Assembly: GCA_013407085.1 (NCBI GenBank)
Contig: JACCGJ010002638.1
Location: 1-64,000 of the forward strand
Direction: 5' to 3'
DNA length: 64,000 nucleotides
Source of the DNA: Atriophallophorus winterbourni
Taxonomy: Eukaryota > Platyhelminthes > Trematoda > Plagiorchiida > Microphallidae
The translations under genes were made by a program, and so were the position numbers. Under the pieces are notes generated by a model. It had not been told where the DNA came from. It made no database searches and worked only from the letters and a program-made list of their open reading frames with translations. Positions 23,301 through 34,429 of this stretch are shown here, piece by piece; the first letter of the stretch is position 1, and each line of letters starts with the position of its first letter.

Positions 23301-26300
23301 CACGTTTCGTTACACAATCACATTTTTGAAATAAACGGTAATGTGTTACGAGAAATGCCGTGTGATCAATGCACCGAGTATGAACGAACTCGTCGTATTG
23401 GATTGGTGCTGCATCTAAAATTGTACTAAACTCGGGGATAAAAAATTCTAAAATCTCGACAGAACTAGCTTCCAATTCTTCAGCACTACTTTGCATGTGA
23501 TTAGTATGAAGATGTTATTGTAAGGACGTTAATTATTTTAAAGTCACCACCAATGAGCTTCAATTAGCTACACACGAAAAAACATAATCATATGTCTTTT
23601 GATCATTTATAGTGATACATAAACTGAAGTTGCTCAAACGAATCACTGCTAGCGAAGCGATGTCGTGCAAGTTCTAATCCAAAACGGTAAGCAAACAGAC
23701 ATCATCTTATGAGGCATCGAATCCTTCACATACCCACCTCAAACTATCCTGTTACCAAAAAGATATACCGCATGAAGATAGTGAAACCTTACTCACTCTT
23801 CCGTATAACCATGAATGTGAATGATTTTCATCTGTTTGAGAACTGTCGATTTGCCCGATTCCCCAGTTCCTGTGAAATTATAACAGAAACGGTATCAATC
23901 GAAAAGTAAATGACGTGTATCAATGAACCAAAGAGGGGTTTAAAGGATTTTAGGATATAAGTAGCACGAGAAGTCTGTCAATGTGATAATTCCAGCCTGT
24001 TTAAATTTTCCCAAAACGCTTGACTAATGAATTTGATATGTATTTGATGGGTCAAAATACCTGGTTATGGCTTTACATTAAATCTGCAAACATATTTCCT
24101 GAATTCAAAACCTAGAACTTCGGGTTCCGAATGCATTTTAGGCAATTCGAAATTGTATGTAAATGTAACCTACCTTAAATAAATTTTTTATTTTATTAAC
24201 CTCACAAACGCCAGTTAGAAGCTTATGCTTGGTTCTGTGATTAAAGAATAAGCAATAATTTTTGAAAATCGACAAGATATCTAATATTGTTTTCATTGCA
24301 ATATTGTAAGGATGAGAGCATAGAACTGACGTGGCTTACTATGGAAAATATTTTATTTTGTTTTCAGATCATATTGTTCTGCATATCATCTTTGTATCAA
24401 ACGTTCTTTATAGCATGCCCATCAGAACATGCTTGTCAACTGTAGTTTGTTATCGAACAATTGATGTCAAATTTAGGCTAATTCGTGTAAACTTGCATCT
24501 ACTATCTCGGTCTAAGGGCAAGATGCTCAATTTGAACCGTTTATGAGCAAAAAATGTTTTAAGAAAATAATAAATACAATGCCACTGTTGGGTAAGGTTG
24601 GTAAGACCAACCTGTTCAATCACATGAGTCCACACTCATGTAGACTGGGTTTGAACCCATGGCCATGGTGTGCGTGTGATGGAAATGCATGCAGATGAGC
24701 TTTTTTGGTCATGGTCATGGGTTCAAACCCAGTCTACATAAGTGTGGGCTAATGTGATTGAACAACAGTGGCATACAAGCGTACCGAGGGTGTCCGAGTA
24801 ATTCCAGTGGAGGAGAATGTCCAGCTAAGGTTCGTTGTCCTTTAACAATTATCAAGTTAAAAGTTCAACTTCTTTGCCATTCTTCCACTGTTTCAAAAGC
24901 ATGCGGATCCTGATCGTACAGTCCGTACCCGATGAGTGCAGACAGCACGAAATCGGTCGTGGGGTGTGTTTGATGGAAATGCATGCAAATGAGCTTTTTG
25001 TTAAGAAACCCTAGTTCTGCCATATTCACTCAATTCAAAAAGTAAATTCTGTCGCAAATGAACATACTTTATCGTCAAACAAAGCATTTTAGCACAAGGA
25101 AGATTAAATTTATTGGTTATTGAGCTGGTCCGTCTTACATAATAACTTTGGAACACTGTCAGCTTGAAGCAGTACATTGTTTATTCTAGTAAAGCGGGTT
25201 CACGGTAATTAAAGCGCGACATTTGTCATTTTTACTTAAGAGGACAAACGTGCCTGCATCAAACAAAAACTAACTTTGGTTACGCAAATGATGATTTGCA
25301 CGTTTACGTAACAAAGATCTAATGTACAGTTGCGAACCAAACTTTCAACTAACACTATCAAAGATTTTCGAAAAGCTCTGGTATTGTCTCAGGCAATTTT
25401 ATAATATAACGCTCATATTCATTTAGACTGGTTGCGGGCACGCATGCACGATCCTTTACACTAGGTCTCCTTAGTGCACAACCGAATGAACGGCAGGGCT
25501 GTTGTTGAATTTTGGCATTAATTGAATTTTACAATGTTCCATGTTCTGTTTCTTCAACCAACGGTGTCCTATTCCCGAGGTGTTTTGATGGAAGGTTTTA
25601 TATGAGGAAGCATTTTGATTATGGATTCTAGGGACTTTGTTTGCTTACTCTTAATAATACGCGGATTTATTCATTAGATGAAATATTTTGACCGCAAGGC
25701 AAATGCTCCAAGGTGCTGGAAACTAGGATTAAAACTATGTTTGTTTATGGTGGTTCGCTGGCCTCGCCAGATGTTAAGAGTGACATTGTAAACATAATTT
25801 TCAACTTCGTTAATTTAAATCAAGACGAACTTACGCTAAGAGGCAATTTAAATGAGACACTAGCCTAGTTTATTTATTTACCTTCAGTTTCTGAAATTTA
25901 GTTTTACATTCTCATTGAAAATGATCAACGTTCCACCAATGGTAATGAATGAATATCATAAATATGCAACCGAATACATTATTCAGAAACAATGCATTGA
26001 AGAAAAATGTTTACTAATATTATTAAAAATGACAAATACTCCTATGCGTTCACTTCACGCAAGATAACATTTGAAAACCTGAAATATATAGCAATTGCAT
26101 TAAATTGAGTTTTGCCAACTGATTTTGCCGCGAGCTTGGTAAAACCTGAAGCAAAGTGCAAAGGTGCATTTAAAAAAGAATTTTCTGGGGGAAATAAATG
26201 AAATAGATGTTAACAAGTGAAAGATTTTGCTACGTGAATCATTACCAGCGGTCCTTTTATTTCTATCCACATAGGGAGCATTATTTTTTCTTCGATGCTA

Positions 26301-26534
26301 CGCTTTGCCGATCTACAATATCATATCGCATACCCATCAATTAGGGCACGTACGAGCAAATCAAACGATCTCACACCAAAACGTAGACTCACCAAGTAAC
26401 AATAATTTCAAACATTTCCATTCCGCTTTATGTGCCTGTTTCAATTGTCGCCCGATAGAGCGTGAAATCTTTCTCGCCTTGTTGGATTTTTCTTTTTCCA
26501 CGGAATACTTTCGATGACAGCACAACAAATCCAT
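8168..26534 (-). CDS. Heterotrimeric G-protein alpha subunit, Gs-like and divergent (10 exons)
   Basis: Ten exons assembled by eye on the minus strand encode about 551 residues, with every splice phase consistent. The product would bind GTP at the inner plasma membrane and relay receptor signals. Visible motifs: N-terminal Cys-Cys likely palmitoylated (residues 5-6, no Gly2), P-loop GTGESGKS (48-55), switch I LRCRTMT with the catalytic Arg at 156, DVSGQ (183-187, Gln kept but first Gly of GG replaced by Ser), FLNKID (250-255) and TCAVNT (521-526). PSDQ before switch I and VVxxSS after switch II favour the Gs class. Family members have about 350-395 residues; this one is longer because of a Ser/Arg-rich insert of roughly 190 residues. 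The helical domain is short. The last residues SKLI differ from the usual YELL. Introns are filled with repeats. Exon 3 and the start of exon 10 are the weakest calls. Confidence 0.85.
9460..9501 (+). ncRNA. Hammerhead ribozyme-like motif (dispersed copy)
   Basis: CTCCAC at 9,460-9,465, core CTGATGA at 9,466-9,472, a small hairpin, GAAA at 9,486-9,489, then CCGGTA and GTGGAG at 9,496-9,501. Helix I pairs six of six. Helix III is the palindrome ACCGGT with no loop, as in dimeric hammerheads of Penelope-like elements. Predicted cleavage is after 9,495. The first pair of helix II is C-A, a defect. It lies in the last G-alpha intron, antisense to the gene. Confidence 0.6.
9869..10023 (-). CDS. 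G-alpha exon 9
   Basis: Acceptor TTGTTATAG, donor GTGAGT. Encodes [20 protein letters not shown], then [18 protein letters not shown], which lines up with the RVTRAKYFIRDEFL helix of Gs. The first half belongs to the lineage-specific insert. Confidence 0.88.
10722..11353 (-). CDS. G-alpha exon 8 (NKxD box plus long insert)
   Basis: 632 bases, fully open. [21 protein letters not shown] is the G4 region and is followed by a recognisable [14 protein letters not shown] stretch. About 170 residues rich in Ser, Arg and Thr then have no counterpart in standard alpha subunits. They include RRGSLS, which fits a protein kinase A site, and several SP/TP pairs. The donor is GTAAGT. Open frame, base composition and exact phase argue against an unspliced intron, but RNA evidence is needed. 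Confidence 0.88.
13571..13750 (-). CDS. G-alpha exon 7 (switch II)
   Basis: 180 bases. [16 protein letters not shown] covers the G3 box and switch [19 protein letters not shown] and [16 protein letters not shown] follow the family closely. The usual DVGGQ reads DVSGQ: the second Gly and the catalytic Gln are kept. Confidence 0.94.
14440..14835 (+). mobile_element. CR1 3' end fragment
   Basis: C-terminal reverse-transcriptase piece [32 protein letters not shown], then a 3' UTR ending TTTTTCTACCACAAAAATG. The same subfamily as 680-1,880 and 28.9-30.3 kb. It lies in G-alpha intron 6. Confidence 0.8.
15030..15118 (-). CDS. G-alpha exon 6 (switch I)
   Basis: Acceptor TTGTTTAG, donor GTACGT. Begins [12 protein letters not shown], with the catalytic Arg and the Mg-binding Thr of switch I, then strand beta2 and beta3 to SVHF. 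The last Arg codon is split with exon 7. Confidence 0.92.
15461..15515 (-). CDS. G-alpha exon 5
   Basis: A 55-base exon: acceptor TTATTTTCAG, donor GTGAGT. Encodes [18 protein letters not shown], very close to the corresponding Gs segment leading to switch I. Confidence 0.93.
16190..16545 (+). mobile_element. CR1 3' end fragment
   Basis: Shares its C-terminal codons and 3' UTR (AATATTTACTATG, TTGTGAAGCTATGTGCTTTT) with the 3' end of the copy at 18.7-19.69 kb. It ends near TTGAACCTTGAATAAAC. In G-alpha intron 4-3. Confidence 0.75.
16739..16836 (-). CDS. G-alpha exon 4 (helical domain)
   Basis: Acceptor GTGTTTTCAG, donor GTGAGT. Encodes [12 protein letters not shown] then [14 protein letters not shown], matching the EFYEHAKALW and SNEYQLIDCAQY region of Gs. 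The final Tyr codon is split with exon 5. Confidence 0.9.
18240..18690 (+). mobile_element. CR1 reverse transcriptase, first member of a head-to-tail pair
   Basis: Begins at [18 protein letters not shown], then [29 protein letters not shown], a frameshift, and [17 protein letters not shown] (the FADD box reads FAED, a catalytic change) to [12 protein letters not shown]. It stops abruptly near 18,690, where a second copy restarts further upstream in the protein. Confidence 0.82.
18691..19690 (+). mobile_element. CR1 reverse transcriptase and 3' end, second member of the pair
   Basis: Restarts at [20 protein letters not shown], then [13 protein letters not shown], a damaged stretch, and a long open part 18,987-19,547 ([50 protein letters not shown]). 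The 3' end is GACCATAAATTCTTGAATCT plus tail at about 19,690. It repeats the GVPQGSV-FADD portion already present in the first member. Confidence 0.85.
20480..20690 (+). mobile_element. Ty3/Gypsy reverse transcriptase remnant
   Basis: A short degenerate piece reading [10 protein letters not shown], a stop, then [19 protein letters not shown], which matches the region before the Gypsy RT core (ILDRGIIRPSNSPWASP). Stops and frameshifts on both sides. Confidence 0.55.
21536..21580 (-). ncRNA. Hammerhead ribozyme-like motif 1 of the array
   Basis: Core CTGACGA, helix II CGGC-AAACA-GCCA, GAAA, palindromic helix III ACCGGT, NUH triplet GTA. Helix I has four clean pairs. The helix II closing pair is C-A. 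Confidence 0.6.
21772..21812 (-). ncRNA. Hammerhead ribozyme-like motif 2 of the array, decayed
   Basis: Same framework but the core reads TTCATGA and GAACCC, so two catalytic positions are changed. Probably inactive. Confidence 0.5.
22090..22185 (+). mobile_element. CR1 3' terminus remnant
   Basis: Ends GCTTTTTAGACCGTTAAACA followed by ATTGAATTACCTTGAA, the counterpart of 6,240-6,330. Confidence 0.5.
22330..22410 (-). repeat. Degenerate hammerhead-family repeat
   Basis: Minus-strand CACTGTTTCAA, CTTGCTGTCTCC, a damaged core (AAATGAG) and GAAACCG, followed further on by a GAATCAC/GTGATTC hairpin. An old copy of the 235 bp family. Confidence 0.45.
23062..23143 (-). CDS. G-alpha exon 3 (tentative, helical domain)
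   Basis: 82 bases encoding [16 protein letters not shown] and 11 further residues. Acceptor TTCTGTTAG is good; donor GTATTG is weak. Without it the remaining exons do not add up to a multiple of three; with it they do (1656 nt). Similarity to the start of the G-alpha helical domain (IVAAM..LVPP) is only moderate, and a further exon could be missing. Confidence 0.45.
23797..23869 (-). CDS. G-alpha exon 2 (P-loop)
   Basis: Acceptor TTTCACAG, donor GTGAGT. Encodes [14 protein letters not shown] then [10 protein letters not shown]. The first Gly codon is split with exon 1 exactly as required. All P-loop residues are present. Confidence 0.93.
24579..24773. repeat. Long imperfect inverted repeat
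   Basis: The left arm (24,579-24,590 and 24,611-24,666) pairs with the right arm (24,710-24,773), including GTAGACTGGGTTTGAACCCA against its complement. The spacer is 43 bp. A 20 bp extra hairpin sits in the left arm. The right arm carries the AACAGTGGCAT box of the hammerhead repeat family, so this is a head-to-head rearrangement of that family. Confidence 0.75.
24923..24964 (+). ncRNA. Hammerhead ribozyme-like motif with perfect helix II
   Basis: Core CCGATGA (24,929-24,935; canonical CTGATGA with U4 changed to C), helix II GTGC-AGACA-GCAC fully paired, GAAA (24,949-24,952), helix III ATCGGT (palindromic with one wobble), triplet GTC, then helix I with five of six pairs. Predicted cleavage after 24,958. 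CACTGTTTCAA upstream and TGATGGAAATGCATGC downstream link it to the local repeat family. The U4 change probably abolishes activity. Confidence 0.65.
26393..26534 (-). CDS. G-alpha exon 1 (N-terminus)
   Basis: Starts [11 protein letters not shown] and runs to CLKLLLL, 47 codons plus one base, ending at a GTGAGT donor (26,392-26,387). The paired Cys near the start and the basic amphipathic helix fit G-alpha N-termini. An in-frame ATG at 26,567 would add 11 residues, but starting at 26,534 places the Cys pair where lipidation is expected. Confidence 0.85.
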
Positions 26535-27954
26535 CGTATGCCCATAAAGCAAGTTTACCTCACACAATTAGCTATTCATCTAATTCAGGTTGCTAGGTTC
26601 CGCGTAAACACATTTGTGCGCTTTAGTCGGGTTATAGACAGGGCTGTTTAGACGCAGAACAGCTAATGCGCTCGTACTAGCTCATTGATCGAACAAATAG
26701 CACAATGATATCGAGCTGAAAATAGTTCGAACTGTTCACGGAACAATTGAGTGATTACAGTTCGTCATTTATGATATGATCATATTTTGCGACCTTGAGT
26801 AACGATGACCGCTTGACCGGGTATCGATCTGGTCACGAGAGAGTGACAAAGAGCTTTTGCAAAACAGTAAGGATCCACTAAGGGATGTTAAATACAAATG
26901 TTTTAAATCAAACTATACATTCAACGAAAGCAAGTCACTTTACAAATATCCTGCATTATATACAAATTGTATTGGATTTATCAAAGAACGTTGAGAATAA
27001 GAATCTTTCACCATATAAATGACGACACGAAATTTAACGGTCTTGGTAAACTACCACAGTGAAATAAGTTGGTTGGACATATTTCTGAAAGTTTAAAGTG
27101 CCAAATTTAACAAAATGTCAAAAACTTGAAAATCAAAATAATTTTCGAATATTCAGACATCATATTTGAATTTTATTTGCGAGCTGACAATAATGGTTGC
27201 TTTTATATGTCTAAAGCTTACACAAGCCTGCAGAAAATGTGTAGAGCAGGTGACTAGCCAGCATTCATTTCTTCTATATGCCCATATCGACTTCCGTCTC
27301 ATATGATCGCTCGCAGACGGCTCTTTTCGATTCTCACTGTGGTTCATTGAAGCGTAATTTACGTGATGTCTCTTCTCGCATTTTGACTACATTTATACGT
27401 TATGAAGATCAAAATCGTAGAGAAGTATCGTATCTAGCATTTTTACCGCCTCATTAATTATTATTCATTCGAATCAAGACACTCACCATAATGTGTTGAA
27501 TTAACCTAAATAACTTAGAACAATTTATGATACACAGAATTAGATCGAAGAATCTACTCTTCGGTGTTTCGCTTTTAGCTGTACAATATAACGCTGTTAT
27601 AAATAAAACTTCATCTACTACTTCATACTTCAATGTTAAACATTATAGGGCAAATATTCGTCACATGGTATAAATTAAGCAGTTTCATTCGTGTTGTTGT
27701 TGTTCGAGATGATGAAAGAACACTAATTAGTAGTATCGGAAAGCATAAATTTGATAGAAAACTTTTAATGGCTTTAGTCCCATGTTTCCTCAAACTGCTA
27801 CAGCTTAGTTTTGGTGGCACAATATGGGGGCCAGAATAAACAAATGAGAACGCATTATATGATATCTTTAGATGGCCCGTGTGAACAAAGTGGCCTAGGA
27901 TCGAAATATACACCTTCCAAATGATGCGACAACTTGAATGGTGTTCAAACACCT
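26535..27954. other. Upstream flank of the G-alpha gene
   Basis: AT-rich. I see no exon or repeat that I can name. A minus-strand promoter and 5' UTR for G-alpha would be expected here but no core element stands out. Confidence 0.35.
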
Positions 27955-28195
27955 GGTTGCCACGGAATACTCAGTGAAGCTTGAAGGCCCGAGGACGGAT
28001 CCCTGAGGCACTCCACTTGGCAATCCCACCAATTTCAGAAAAGTACCGTCCACAGAGACCCGAACAAACCAATGCGTCAGGTAATTTTCTAACCAGGCTA
28101 ATATTCTGCTAGCGATACCACAACGTTCAGCTTCTGCAAGGGACTACTGTGGATGGTATCCTCAATATGTACTGTTCCAGTCCAATAGTCAAATG
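27955..28195 (-). mobile_element. CR1 reverse transcriptase fragment
   Basis: Minus-strand reading gives ASRILAWLENYLTHWFVRVS, VDGTFLKL and [11 protein letters not shown]. About 80 residues of the RT palm with frame breaks, both ends missing. Confidence 0.8.
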
Positions 28196-28899
28196 TAAAG
28201 ATTAACACCAATTTTAATTTATTTCATGTGTACATATGTTAGCTTAATCTGGAACTTCAAAACGATCCTTTTCTGACATCATATGTTTATTTTACAATAT
28301 TTAGGATATTTAACGAATCGAACATTACCAGTACTCTTGAATCTGAACGTACAGAGTGCTTACAATGAACACCTGTCTAGTTGGCCTAAAATTATACTCA
28401 AACAGAAATTCCAATTGAACGTGTTTGCAAAAAATGGAAACAAACTCTCGTGTAAGAGGCTGTGAAATGACTCCACATCGATAGCAGCTCTAAACTATTT
28501 AAATTTCATTACAGGAGATGCTTTCAGGAGAAGTCGTCTTGATTCTAACAGTTGGTATTATTTCGAATATTATATTCCATGTTTGAGGCCTTCCCATTAA
28601 CGATTAATCAAAAACCCCGATCAACAATCATCGTCTCGAAGCAGCTGGTTCGCGAATTCTCGTCTTTCATTCGGAGGAAAAACTAGGTCGGCTCATTCAC
28701 TGCACGTCATTTTCATTCGGAGTTGATTTCATTCGTGACACCGGAGTAACAACGTGACTTTAGTTGCATCAGGTTAGCAACTGGTGCACTTGTACAGATG
28801 GCGATCTTCAAAACGCAACAGAGAACATCAAGGAATGATCCACGTATCTGTGCATAACTTTTAAAGGCATACGTGTTTTGCCGAGTGAAAGTCAGAACT

Positions 28900-30345
28900 C
28901 AAAAATCAGAAAGTTTTATGGTAGAAAAAGCAGTAAGCTTAACAATCACCATAGGATGACAGGTATATGGAGTAAAATTACAAAATCTCCAAAAAAATCA
29001 ATAGGGACAGTGACATACATGGTTCGTCATATACTCATCCAGTTTAGAAGCGAAAATCGCAACAGATTCAGAGCGTGTTATTACTTCAGGCAAAATGTTC
29101 CAAGTGAAAAAATTATTACCGAGAAAATAATTCGATGAATATTCAATCGAGAATGCGGGATGTATAAAGCCTTTGAATGTTTTCGTGTTCGAGTATGGCC
29201 ATTGGGCTTCAGCAAGTGTTTAAGGGGATGGTTGCCAGTATGCAATATTTTTAATGCCAACAGGAGGTCACTCCGTATCCGTCGTTGGGTAAAATAATGT
29301 AGATCTAGTTTTAACATTCTCTTTTTGAAAGGCAAATTGCTGTAACGGGACGCTTACTTTGTCGCACGAAGATAAATCTTGTCAAGTAGTTCGATATCCT
29401 ACTTCATCCGCGATGCCCAGGCTTGGATGGAATATTCCATAACAGGACGTACATACATATTAATTAACCGGGGTAAAGTTTCGGGCGTGAAAATCCTGAA
29501 AATCCTTTTTAGAAGACTCAAGATGCAGCAGGCTTTATGTTACACTGTCCGGCAATGATGTCCGGCTTAAGGTTAAACGACACCCAGATACCGCGATCTT
29601 TTTCTGCAGTGGTCCATCGAAGAACCTGCGTGCCAAGCTGATACGTGAAGTGCAGAGATTTTCCAAGCCGCAGCATTTTACATTTCGCAGGGTTAAATGG
29701 TAACTCATTTAACTGGGACCAACGAAATAATGTGCACAGGTCCCGTTGTAATACCATACAGTCATTAATAGACCAGACACGTTTCCATATTTTAATATCA
29801 TCGGCAAATAGTATCAAGTTTCATCCAATATCCTCTACTATATCGTTCATGTACACCAAGAATAGAAGAGGTCGAAGCACTTAGCCATGCGGAACTCTAC
29901 TTGTGACTTCCATTCTTCTAGAGAAGGTGCTGTCAACGTGAACTTGGACGTGTCTATCAGTAAGATAGTCCCTTATCCAATTCAGCAACATTCTCGTGAA
30001 TTCCATAAGCTCCGAGTTTTTTATTAGAATGTCATGGTTGGCTCTATCAAAATCTTTGGAAATATCGATGTAGCAAGCATGTACAGACTCACCTTAGTCT
30101 AGTGCCTTGTTCCAATCCTCGAACGTTGTAAGAAGGTTAGATAAACAGCAACGATCTCTTCGAAAACCGCGTTGTGCTGCGGTCAAAATATTTTGGTTTT
30201 CAAAATGTTCTCTTATGCGCGCAGTCACAATGCGTTCCATTAATTTAGAGATCACCGGAACTAGCGTTACTGACGTATAGTTTATGCATTTGAACGACTA
30301 CCATCCTTATAAATAGGAGTAATCATTGAACTGGAAATCATCACG
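28900..30345 (-). mobile_element. CR1 retrotransposon fragment, RT to 3' end
   Basis: Runs from the PIYK.GGS region near 30,330 (damaged) through FADDIKIWKRVWSINDC (29,817-29,518) and KLDLHYFTQRRIRSDLLLAL (29,335-29,081) to a 3' UTR ending CTACCATAAAACTTTCTGAT near 28,910. Closest in sequence to the copy at 680-1,880. Many stops and frameshifts. Confidence 0.82.
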
Positions 30346-30349
30346 TACA

Positions 30350-33300
30350 ATCGCCAAAGATCAAAACAAAAAATTAACGCACTTTTGCCAATCACCAATA
30401 AAACACTTCTAATTTCACATGACAACCACATTCATGAGGTCTGTGCCACGGGCTGTAAATTTTCTAACTCTGGGGAGCCACGAATTCTGCGACAACACAA
30501 TGGCAATCCCCTGCAGCACTGAGGAATCTACTACAGAATGGAAAACTATCAAATAATTTGCATGAAGCCGCATACTTTGCTCTGCTCGGAATAAGGATAT
30601 GATAAGAGAAAGAACATTCGTCTGCTTAACATAATCACTTGTTAATAAAATGTTTGATGTGCATGGTGAGTGCACAACATTGCTATGTATGTATGTATGT
30701 GATGACATTAAACATGTAAAAGACTGTTATCAACTGCAGCAAAATATACGTTTATACTTAGACTGTCTCATCTAGTTGACTGCAACGCAAGGTTTCTGGA
30801 TAGTTAAGCTCGTTTGGATGAAGCACAAATGTAAGTTGTTGCTCCCCACCTCTCAGAACACAAAGATGTGCCACAATTCAAAATATAACGATGTATCTAA
30901 CGCAAGAATCATCCGGTAAAGAGAACTCAACGGAAAACGTCAGCGAAAATAAGCGAAATGAATCACAATTTGTCAATGGAAACTCAATGCATTTTTAGCA
31001 AGAGTTGCTAACTAATTACCTTCTGACTATGATATTGGTCAGCCTATCTTTCACTGATGTAGAATCTTGTGCCACTGTATTGAAACTGTTCTCCACCATC
31101 ATCTTGCAATCGAATAATAAAAGTTTTAAATTTTTATCGGGATCATAAGACCTAGTTTACTAAGAAATAAATGTTTGTAGTATGACACTTGTCGTGAATC
31201 AACTTATGTTATCGTGAGGTGCATAATTACATCAAGCTGCCATTTGTCAGAGAGCTTTGTAATAAGGCTAACTTTTAAATTGATGTCTTTTTCTTTATTG
31301 CATTGCATTTACGGCCAGTTGTACCTCTAATTATTGTTTCCGGGTGATATTTTACGATCTAAAATGAATTTCCGTTATTTCGAGAGTGGTTGTTGAGATG
31401 ATTGAGTGAATGGATTCTCAGAAACGATAAACTTCATCGTTTCCATACCTTGTCATTCAAATTCTGAAAGAGATAACTCCAACTTTTTTCCTTTCACTAC
31501 ATTATACAATTACTTATGTTTCAATTGATCATGTTGTCGGTAATTGACGATATTCATGTTCCGCAGTCGCACTGCTTTTACTGACGCAACCACTGCTGCT
31601 TTGTCGACTTCCACTGTTGCTGAAAGTGACAGCGCATTGGGAAACTCAATTTATGTATCTATAATGGGCTGAAATAAAATTAAAATTGTTGCAAGCGTCC
31701 ACCAATCGTGCCAACCTTACTTTAGAATTTTTCTCGGTCATCAACCGTGCTAATGGGTTGTGGTATAACTTCACGCGAAAGGATGTTGCAAGTTAGAAGG
31801 CTATCCATTTTTGATGTTTCGGAACGATTGCCAAACATTATTTTACCTTGGTTGAGTATTTAATTTCAGCATATGTTAAGAGTCGGCCGATATATTCAAC
31901 AATTCCTACTGGCTGCGAAAAACGTGTTACAATCGCAACATTTCACGTTTCAATAGCGACGGTAAAATCTTGTTCTGGATTTGGTATGCCAAGTCAATTC
32001 GGCCAAGTAGTCAATTCATTTGATTTCCTTGATAGCTCATTAGGCTTCTGAATTTCATCGAAATAATTTTATATTCTTCAGCGCTTTTTAAAAAAAATTA
32101 TAATGAATTTCGAGACTTAGCCGATTACTTTCGAAAATGATGGTAGTTGACTTTTTTGGAAATGGGAATTTTTTATTCACTCTCATTTTTGGGCAATGTT
32201 CAATATTTCGTTCAAAATGTGTGGCTCATTCGAATGGTTTTGTTTCGTGCATTTCGACATCGAAAGTGTATACATTTAGCACTGCATGAGAAATCCTTTC
32301 GAACAACATCCATCAGTGTTATACGCTTCAAATCGACAAAATCAACGCAGAACAATATATCCTGTAGGTTTTATTAATCAGCATGACGGGGGAAAAATAC
32401 CGGCTTCTGGGATTTCTTATGATGCTTTTTCTAAAATAGGCACCCACTTGATTTTGAATTCCGAAATCCGATGTTCTATTCTATAACAATAGCACTTATC
32501 TTCCTCTAGAGTGGAAAACGAATGCAAAAACTTTTTTATTCTTGCCGCAAACCTTTCATAATGGATTCTAACAGTTAAAGATTTAACCCGTTCCCACACT
32601 TTTCCCGCACTGACGAATTTGCCAAAATATGCATAGATTCATCGTCAAATCTAATAGCTTTATCATTAGTTTGAAATATCCACACGAACAATGGTTTTAG
32701 AGACGCCATCGATTGTTTCCGTTCCACAAACCATAGTTTAATGACATCTAATTAGGGTCGATGACTGTCATATGTAGTGTAGCTTCGAACCTACGTAGAC
32801 GTTATCGTTATCATGTTCCTCACCCTTAAAAATAAATAAAAGTCTGACTTGGCAGGAACAATGTTGCTCTCGCAGAGCTCGCCGTGATAGGCAGAGAATG
32901 ACCGAAGATGCGAGGTGATACAGTCCATTGATCCATTATTTTAGACTTGTTCGTGATGAGTTTCAGCTCAAATATTCGTATGCCGTCGAAAAGTATTTTT
33001 GATAGCAACTGAAACTGATGTTCGGATTGAAAAATGATGACTGCATCATAGACAATCATTAGGCCATGGATAATTATATTAATTACGTTGATTTGTGCTG
33101 CATAACTTGAAGCATATTATATTGGATTTTACATGGAACAATACATCGTAGAATGATGCTCACCCTCGCACAATTCGAAAAAAACAGGCTAATCATGCTA
33201 ATTTTATAACAAAGTTCTGGATCCTAGTTTGGAACAATATTGGAAGTTATTACGACGGAAAATGTGCACCATTTATACCTTGTTATGTTAAATGCTAAAT

Positions 33301-34425
33301 TTGTGTTCAAATAAACATTCATGTATTTAATTTTTTCAAATTAGAAAATCAGTAATGCGGTTGAATCACTCCTGTATTGAATGCGAATTTGGCACCATAA
33401 TTCAATTTATTGACTACCTCTTGCTCTCCTTCCACATATCTATGCGTGGAAGAACGACCAACGTCAGACGGTCGAGCGTATAACGAGATTCAAAACAGTG
33501 AACCGTGATTGCTCGGTTTCCGATGACCTCAAACCTGTGACTGACTATATCTATCTGTGTTCGACCATATTGTTGTCACCCGCTTGTAACAACTTTTTAA
33601 TTATTCCGTTATTTTGCATGCTCAATTTTCTGCTGAATCCTAGCATCTTCCATGATATACTACAAATTGTCGACCACACTAGTATTAATTTCGACAAGCA
33701 AATTGACATTAAAATGCCGGAGTTGGAGAAGGAAGGTAAATCATACCAATCTGCTCCTTACATTCCCTTTCACGTATACGGACAACCAAGCATACATCCG
33801 CCGGATAAATATTCTATTGTGAATCATTATCAAAGTTTGGAAACCCAGACTCGAAAGTAACTCAAAAATCACGAATCACGAAAGCACAAAATGTTAGAGA
33901 GATTGATAAAAGTTATAAAATATCCTGAAGCGCGAAACAAAAATTTCTATTCAGGCCATCTGCCGACTTCGAAAAATCAGAAGGTATTGCCGAGATTATT
34001 GACCAGATGGGAGAAAACTCTGAAAGTATGTTTTCGTGGAGTTTAATTTGATGTAAGCAAAGAACCCGATTGTGATCAAGCTTCTTGGCTATTGCGCCAA
34101 TGCTCCATTTGAGGTAATATGGTAACACCGACATCTTATACAGGCACAGAAAACACTTCTTCGTTCACTATAGTAAGTTCAAACTCTATGCTCTTCAATA
34201 ATTGCTGTATATTTGAATGAGATTTTCTACACGCAGATTTCTGGTCATTAAAATCAATAAGCAAGAAGAGTTGTTATTCTTAATTGATTATGATCTGTGT
34301 GCCAGGTACAGAGAACAAAACTTTGCTATTATTCGATAAGTTTTGCCTGCAGTTAATGGCAGTCTTCTCAATATAGATAGCACCGAAACAGTATCCTTCA
34401 CATGTGCTAAACAAACAGTCGAACA
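30350..34425. other. About 4 kb without recognisable genes
   Basis: AT-rich, with a short TATG microsatellite at about 30,685-30,703. Open frames here (for example 33,498-33,860 plus) show no family signature. It may be intronic or intergenic. Confidence 0.4.
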
Positions 34426-34429
34426 CCAG

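Noticed and set aside
33498..33860. 120-codon frame, the longest in 30.4-34.4 kb
   Set aside because: A weak resemblance of its start to RTE DFTYLGSTI sequences covers fewer than 15 residues; the rest shows no signature.
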